From Anaerolineales bacterium (GTDB lineage Bacteria; Chloroflexota; Anaerolineae; Anaerolineales; UBA4823): a DNA stretch of 8,382 nucleotides. Location: NCBI GenBank assembly GCA_026415275.1, contig JAOAHK010000085.1, positions 1-8,382 on the forward strand, written 5' to 3'. Positions 5,458-8,382 of the stretch are shown piece after piece (the stretch's first letter is position 1; each line of letters begins with the position of its first letter). A model generated the notes under the pieces. It did not search any database. It was not told the origin of the DNA and worked only from the letters and a program-made list of their open reading frames with translations. A program made the translations under genes and the position numbers.

Positions 5458-6542
5458 CAGGAATGCCACTGCAGGGTGAAGATGGGTCTCGCCGTGCCAA
5501 CCGACAATTGTCGAAAGTTCCTGAGCGGCAAGGTCGGACCGAAATCGCTCAGAGCGTCCAAAGCCTCTTGGTTGAGCGCGCCGAGTTGACGGAGCACCTC
5601 TAAACTCACCGCCGCGCTAACCTTGCTGCGACTATCGCCATCTGCGATTTTCATCGCAATCCCAATGCCTGGTGAATCTTGACTTAATGAACCCGACATC
5701 AAGCCGATGCCTTGGTACCCCTCGGCGCCCATTTTAGAGAGGATTTTTCCCTTGCCGACTTGCATCAAATGGGTATCAAAGCGTCCGGGTCCGCCCACCA
5801 AGTGGGGAAAAGCCATCATCGCCTGCGCAATCCGTTGGCAGGCTGCTACCCGGCGCTGCCCAGCGACCTCACCCCCGATTGGATCACACAGCCGCGCATA
5901 CGCCAAAGCCGCATGGTAAAGCGACACAGCAAAATTAGGCGCCGAACACCCATCGGTGCCAACTTGCACCTGATAGGTTGCCAATTGACACATCTCGGCA
6001 AAGGTTGCTAAGATGGTCTGCTGAATAGGATGTTGCGGGTTGATGTAGTCTTCATGAGGCAAGTTCTGAAAGCGGGCAAATGCGATCATCCCCGTATGTT
6101 TGCCTGAGCAGTTGTGTCGATTGGGAGTGGATGGATCCCCGCGTTGACGGAGAGCCCGCGCCGTCTCCTCGTGCAGGGGATAATGGATGCCGCACAGCAA
6201 ATCACCTTCCTGAACCCCACATTTCGCTTGTAACCGTTGTACCACTGCAACATGCTCATCACACCCCGAATGGGAGGAGCAGATTATGGCGATCTCCTCA
6301 TCGCTGAGGTTGTACTGTGCAGCAGCAGTGCTCTCAATGAGCGGCAGAGCCTGAAAGGGCTTGGCGGTAGAGCGCAAATAGGTGACCGTGTTGGGATCGC
6401 CATAAGAAGCGATGAGATTGCCGTGCGCATCGACTACCGCAACTGCGCCAAAGTGAACAGACTCGGTGACTTCATTGTCCAACGCGCGATAGAAATCCCC
6501 GCGACGGTATTCATAAATCGGTTGGTAGGATGAATGCGTCAT
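5457..6542 (-). CDS. L-asparaginase II family protein (Rhizobium etli ReAV-like class)
   Basis: This 361-residue protein of the asparaginase II class, unrelated in sequence to E. coli AnsA/AnsB, is predicted to hydrolyse L-asparagine to aspartate and ammonia in the cytoplasm. Residues matching the known active site are all visible: the serine-lysine pair S58-K61 in RSTAKPFQ, the serine-rich SSHSG (89-93), the cysteine/lysine metal-binding site C145-K148 in HNCSGKH, D197 and C199 in TDGCSAP, and K270 in ILSKMGAEG. The SHSG motif is followed by CDEH where many relatives have an acidic residue. Length is close to the family norm. The ATG at 6542 has an excellent Shine-Dalgarno sequence (GAGGA, 6555-6551, spacing 8); a TTG at 6590 would add 16 atypical residues and is rejected. 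It is the first gene of the cluster and overlaps nth. The promoter probably lies in 6543-6665, but none is obvious. Confidence 0.92.
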   Translation of the reverse strand: MTHSSYQPIYEYRRGDFYRALDNEVTESVHFGAVAVVDAHGNLIASYGDPNTVTYLRSTAKPFQALPLIESTAAAQYNLSDEEIAIICSSHSGCDEHVAVVQRLQAKCGVQEGDLLCGIHYPLHEETARALRQRGDPSTPNRHNCSGKHTGMIAFARFQNLPHEDYINPQHPIQQTILATFAEMCQLATYQVQVGTDGCSAPNFAVSLYHAALAYARLCDPIGGEVAGQRRVAACQRIAQAMMAFPHLVGGPGRFDTHLMQVGKGKILSKMGAEGYQGIGLMSGSLSQDSPGIGIAMKIADGDSRSKVSAAVSLEVLRQLGALNQEALDALSDFGPTLPLRNFRQLSVGTARPIFTLQWHS

Positions 6543-6550
6543 AAACGTAG

Positions 6551-6555
6551 TCCTC
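6551..6555 (-). promoter_or_regulatory. Ribosome binding site deciding the asparaginase start
   Basis: GAGGA on the minus strand lies 8 bases before the ATG at 6542. It favours this start over the longer TTG frame at 6590, which has no such signal. Confidence 0.75.
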
Positions 6556-6590
6556 AATGCGAAGGGTGAGCTAGATTTCGTATCTTGCAA

Positions 6591-6611
6591 GCCGACATAG
6601 AGAATGTCGCC
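6591..6611. repeat. Short inverted repeat in the asparaginase leader
   Basis: CGACAT (6593-6598) pairs with ATGTCG (6604-6609) around a 5-base loop, with one further pair beyond a mismatch (6591/6611). On the minus strand the element begins GTAGGGCGACAT, resembling short GTAGGGCGAC-type dispersed palindromic repeats. It lies in the 123-bp gap (6543-6665) between the MBL-fold gene and the asparaginase. The rest of that gap holds no gene that I can support. Function unknown: repeat relic or leader hairpin. Confidence 0.35.
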
Positions 6612-6665
6612 CTACAGCAAGTCACACCACAATCCGTTTCGCATGCGCTTAGGATAACTCTATTA

Positions 6666-7556
6666 TTATGAGTCGAACGAATCGTTGTTTGCCTCCCCTA
6701 TTTCAACTTCTTCCTCTTCCACGCTCGGTTGATTACGCCGCAGCAGATATTCATACAACCCATTTTGCAACCGCTTCATATAAACCTCTTCTTTTTCTTT
6801 GCTGAATGTGAAATGGCTAAGCAAAACAGGGATGATCTTGTTCACCGATTCAGGACTGGCATTTTTATTGATCAGCCGTTCGAGCCTTTTTTGAACGTCT
6901 TTGAGAAAGGTTTGTTGATGGCGAATCTCTTGTAAGGTAATCAAGCCACTGCGGCTGCTGTAGATCTGAAAGCGGCGATAGTTGGTAGCTAAATCGTCAA
7001 GGGATTGTTGCCAGGCATCTAAGTCAGCATTCGCCAGAAACGGTGGTTGGTTGGCGACAACCGTGTCGCCTATAAAAAGGATGTTTTCACTGGGCACAAT
7101 GACCCAAATCGAGCCAGGCGTCGGACCCGGGTGGTGTTCGAGACGAATTTCAGGACCTCCCCAGTGCAGTGACAATTGATCGGTAAAGGTAATATCTGGC
7201 ACTGCCCATCGGGTACCGATTGAGTCAACATACCCTTCCCAATCAGAACCATCTTCGGGAGTTTGACCTTTGAAAACGCTCGGGCGGCTGCGAAAAACCG
7301 AAGCCGTCCTTTCGTGGGCTAAGATCGGACAATCAAAGGCTTTGGCACCCAAAGTGCGGTCAATGTGCGAATCGAGCAGAATCAACAAGCGGTTATTGCC
7401 CCCGCGCTGATTGAGCAGGGTCGAACGCCAAGTGCGCGCATCTTCCGCTTTGAGCGGAGCGTCAATGTAAATGGTGCCGTGAGGCAAAATAAACGCTGCT
7501 AGATTAACACCAAGAAACGCATCTTCGTAGTATATTGATGGACGAATTTCTTCCAT
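6666..7556 (-). CDS. Metallo-beta-lactamase-fold protein with degenerate metal site
   Basis: This 296-residue protein is recognisable as MBL fold from the order of its motifs: LILLDSHIDRTLGAKAF (57-73), ILAHERT (78-84), HHPGPTPGSIWV (141-152) and ILFIGDTVV (159-167). Against the canonical THxHxDH / GHTPGS / GDT / GHG ligand set, the first His is D62, the second His is kept (H64), the Asp is kept (D66), the third His is R67, the GHT His is P145, the Asp is kept (D164), and the final His is replaced near S203 (SSRSG). Only about three of seven ligands remain, so ordinary two-zinc hydrolysis is unlikely. After residue 210 there is a charged helical extension and an acidic tail (EEEEVEIGE). It starts 4 bp after the upstream kinase stop and ends in three consecutive stops (TAA TAA TAG). 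It could be a structural or sensory partner of the kinase; fold confident, role unknown. Confidence 0.82.
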   Translation of the reverse strand: MEEIRPSIYYEDAFLGVNLAAFILPHGTIYIDAPLKAEDARTWRSTLLNQRGGNNRLLILLDSHIDRTLGAKAFDCPILAHERTASVFRSRPSVFKGQTPEDGSDWEGYVDSIGTRWAVPDITFTDQLSLHWGGPEIRLEHHPGPTPGSIWVIVPSENILFIGDTVVANQPPFLANADLDAWQQSLDDLATNYRRFQIYSSRSGLITLQEIRHQQTFLKDVQKRLERLINKNASPESVNKIIPVLLSHFTFSKEKEEVYMKRLQNGLYEYLLRRNQPSVEEEEVEIGEANNDSFDS

Positions 7557-7560
7557 AACT

Positions 7561-8382
7561 CTACTCTACAACGTTAGGATTCCGATTGGTTTTCTGGTCA
7601 TTCGGAGCGATGGGCAGGGTGAAACGAAAACAAGAGCCCTGATTAGGCTGACTTTCAACCCAGATACGACCACCGTGCGCCTCGACAGCTAAACGGCAGT
7701 ACGCTAAGCCCAAACCAAAGCCGTGCTGCCCCTCTGCGCTGCGCAAACGGGTAAACTTATCAAAAATCCGCTCTTGTTCCGAGGCAGGGATGCCAGGGCC
7801 TGAGTCTTGAACCCAGATTTGTACCATTTCCCCTTGCGGATGTGCTCCGACTTCAATACGACTGCCTTGAGGGGTATATTTGATCGCGTTCTCAAGAAGG
7901 TTGATCAAAACCCTGCGAATCATCTCGCCATCCACGAGTACCTCAGGCAACAGAGCAGCCAGTTTGGTTTCAACCACTTGGTGCTTAGATTCTGCGCTGG
8001 ACTGTACAGCCTCAATGGAGTCATGGACAATTTCATGCACCGATTGAGGTTGAGGATTGCTGATGGGTTGCCCTGCCTCTAGGCGGCGCAAATCTAACAA
8101 GGAGTTGGTTAGGCGTTGAATACGCTCTGTTGAGCGAATGGCAATATTCAAGAGTGACTTCAGAGCTGGTTCGTTCTCCAATGGAAGAATATTTTCGAGG
8201 ACATCCAGGCTGGAAACGACATTCGCGAGGGGCGAGCGCAAGTCATGATAGATCATGGAGAGCAAGTCATTGCGCAAAGTCTCCAAGTTCTTGCGTTCGG
8301 TGATATCGTGCACGATCCATTGCACGTGGGACTCGCCTTCAATAGTCACCCGCCGCGCGTAAACATGGACAGGGATTAGTTG
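7561..8382 (-). CDS. PAS-type sensor histidine kinase, 5' end beyond right window edge
   Basis: The visible 273 residues are the C-terminal part of a two-component kinase. They begin with the end of a PAS domain, VHVYARRVTIEGESHVQWIVHDITERKNLE, whose DITERK ending is the standard PAC-to-kinase junction. HisKA follows with phospho-acceptor H46 in MIYHDLRSPLAN. HATPase carries N box NLLENAIKYTPQGS (from about 161), G1 DSGPGI (193-198), F box RIFDKF and G2 GFGLGL (221-226). All catalytic motifs are intact. A GTG at 8349 could be taken as a start, but the frame stays open and keeps PAS-like sequence to the edge, so the real start is outside. Sensor domains and any membrane segments cannot be seen. 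The gene is followed after 4 bp by the degenerate MBL-fold gene, suggesting co-transcription. No response regulator is visible. Confidence 0.92.
   Translation of the reverse strand, partial: QLIPVHVYARRVTIEGESHVQWIVHDITERKNLETLRNDLLSMIYHDLRSPLANVVSSLDVLENILPLENEPALKSLLNIAIRSTERIQRLTNSLLDLRRLEAGQPISNPQPQSVHEIVHDSIEAVQSSAESKHQVVETKLAALLPEVLVDGEMIRRVLINLLENAIKYTPQGSRIEVGAHPQGEMVQIWVQDSGPGIPASEQERIFDKFTRLRSAEGQHGFGLGLAYCRLAVEAHGGRIWVESQPNQGSCFRFTLPIAPNDQKTNRNPNVVE

Noticed and set aside
6640..6647. CGCATGCG palindrome upstream of the asparaginase
   Set aside because: Eight-base palindromes are expected by chance at this length and it has no flanking promoter-like context.
1..8382. CRISPR array, tRNA/rRNA genes, transposase, phage or toxin-antitoxin genes
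   Set aside because: I saw no regularly spaced repeats, cloverleaf-like genes or matching protein motifs on either strand.

Overview
The window looks like chromosomal DNA of a free-living bacterium with about 50% GC. The style of the proteins (soluble multi-GAF histidine kinases, a zf-HC2 anti-sigma factor, an asparaginase II, an endonuclease III of the LSQNT type) and the dispersed ALTPNPSPNGRGE palindromic repeat fit a Chloroflexota (Anaerolineae-like) genome. That placement is inference from protein character, not from a marker gene. Only one gene is on the + strand.

Layout from left to right. Positions 1-252 (minus) hold a remnant or 5'-broken CPBP (CAAX protease-like) membrane protein that runs off the left edge, with a palindromic repeat at its broken end. 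Positions 256-1348 (minus) hold an apparent three-gene operon: ECF sigma factor, a small cytoplasmic zinc-binding anti-sigma factor sharing an ATGA overlap with it, and a small zinc-ribbon protein 14 bp further on. A 221-bp divergent intergenic region (1349-1569) carries a perfect 12-bp palindrome and a direct repeat. It separates this operon from a + strand Asp/Glu/hydantoin racemase-family gene (1570-2241), which converges on the next minus-strand cluster with only 92 bp between them and no clear terminator.

Positions 2334-6542 (minus) hold four genes whose stop and start codons overlap at every junction: L-asparaginase II, endonuclease III, a GAF-GAF histidine kinase, and a two-helix membrane protein of unknown function. 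Upstream, after a 123-bp gap, lies a pair on the same strand (6666-8382): a PAS-type histidine kinase cut by the right edge and, 4 bp downstream, a metallo-beta-lactamase-fold protein that has lost most of its metal ligands.

How the genes may work together: the sigma/anti-sigma pair is a self-contained stress-response switch, and the zinc-ribbon protein may be a third component. The two kinases have no response regulator in the window, so their partners must be encoded elsewhere. I do not see a clear new defence or mobile system. The observations most worth a second look are the metal-ligand-stripped MBL protein paired with a kinase, the kinase coupled to an unknown membrane protein, the third gene of the sigma operon, and the racemase-family protein lacking its second cysteine.
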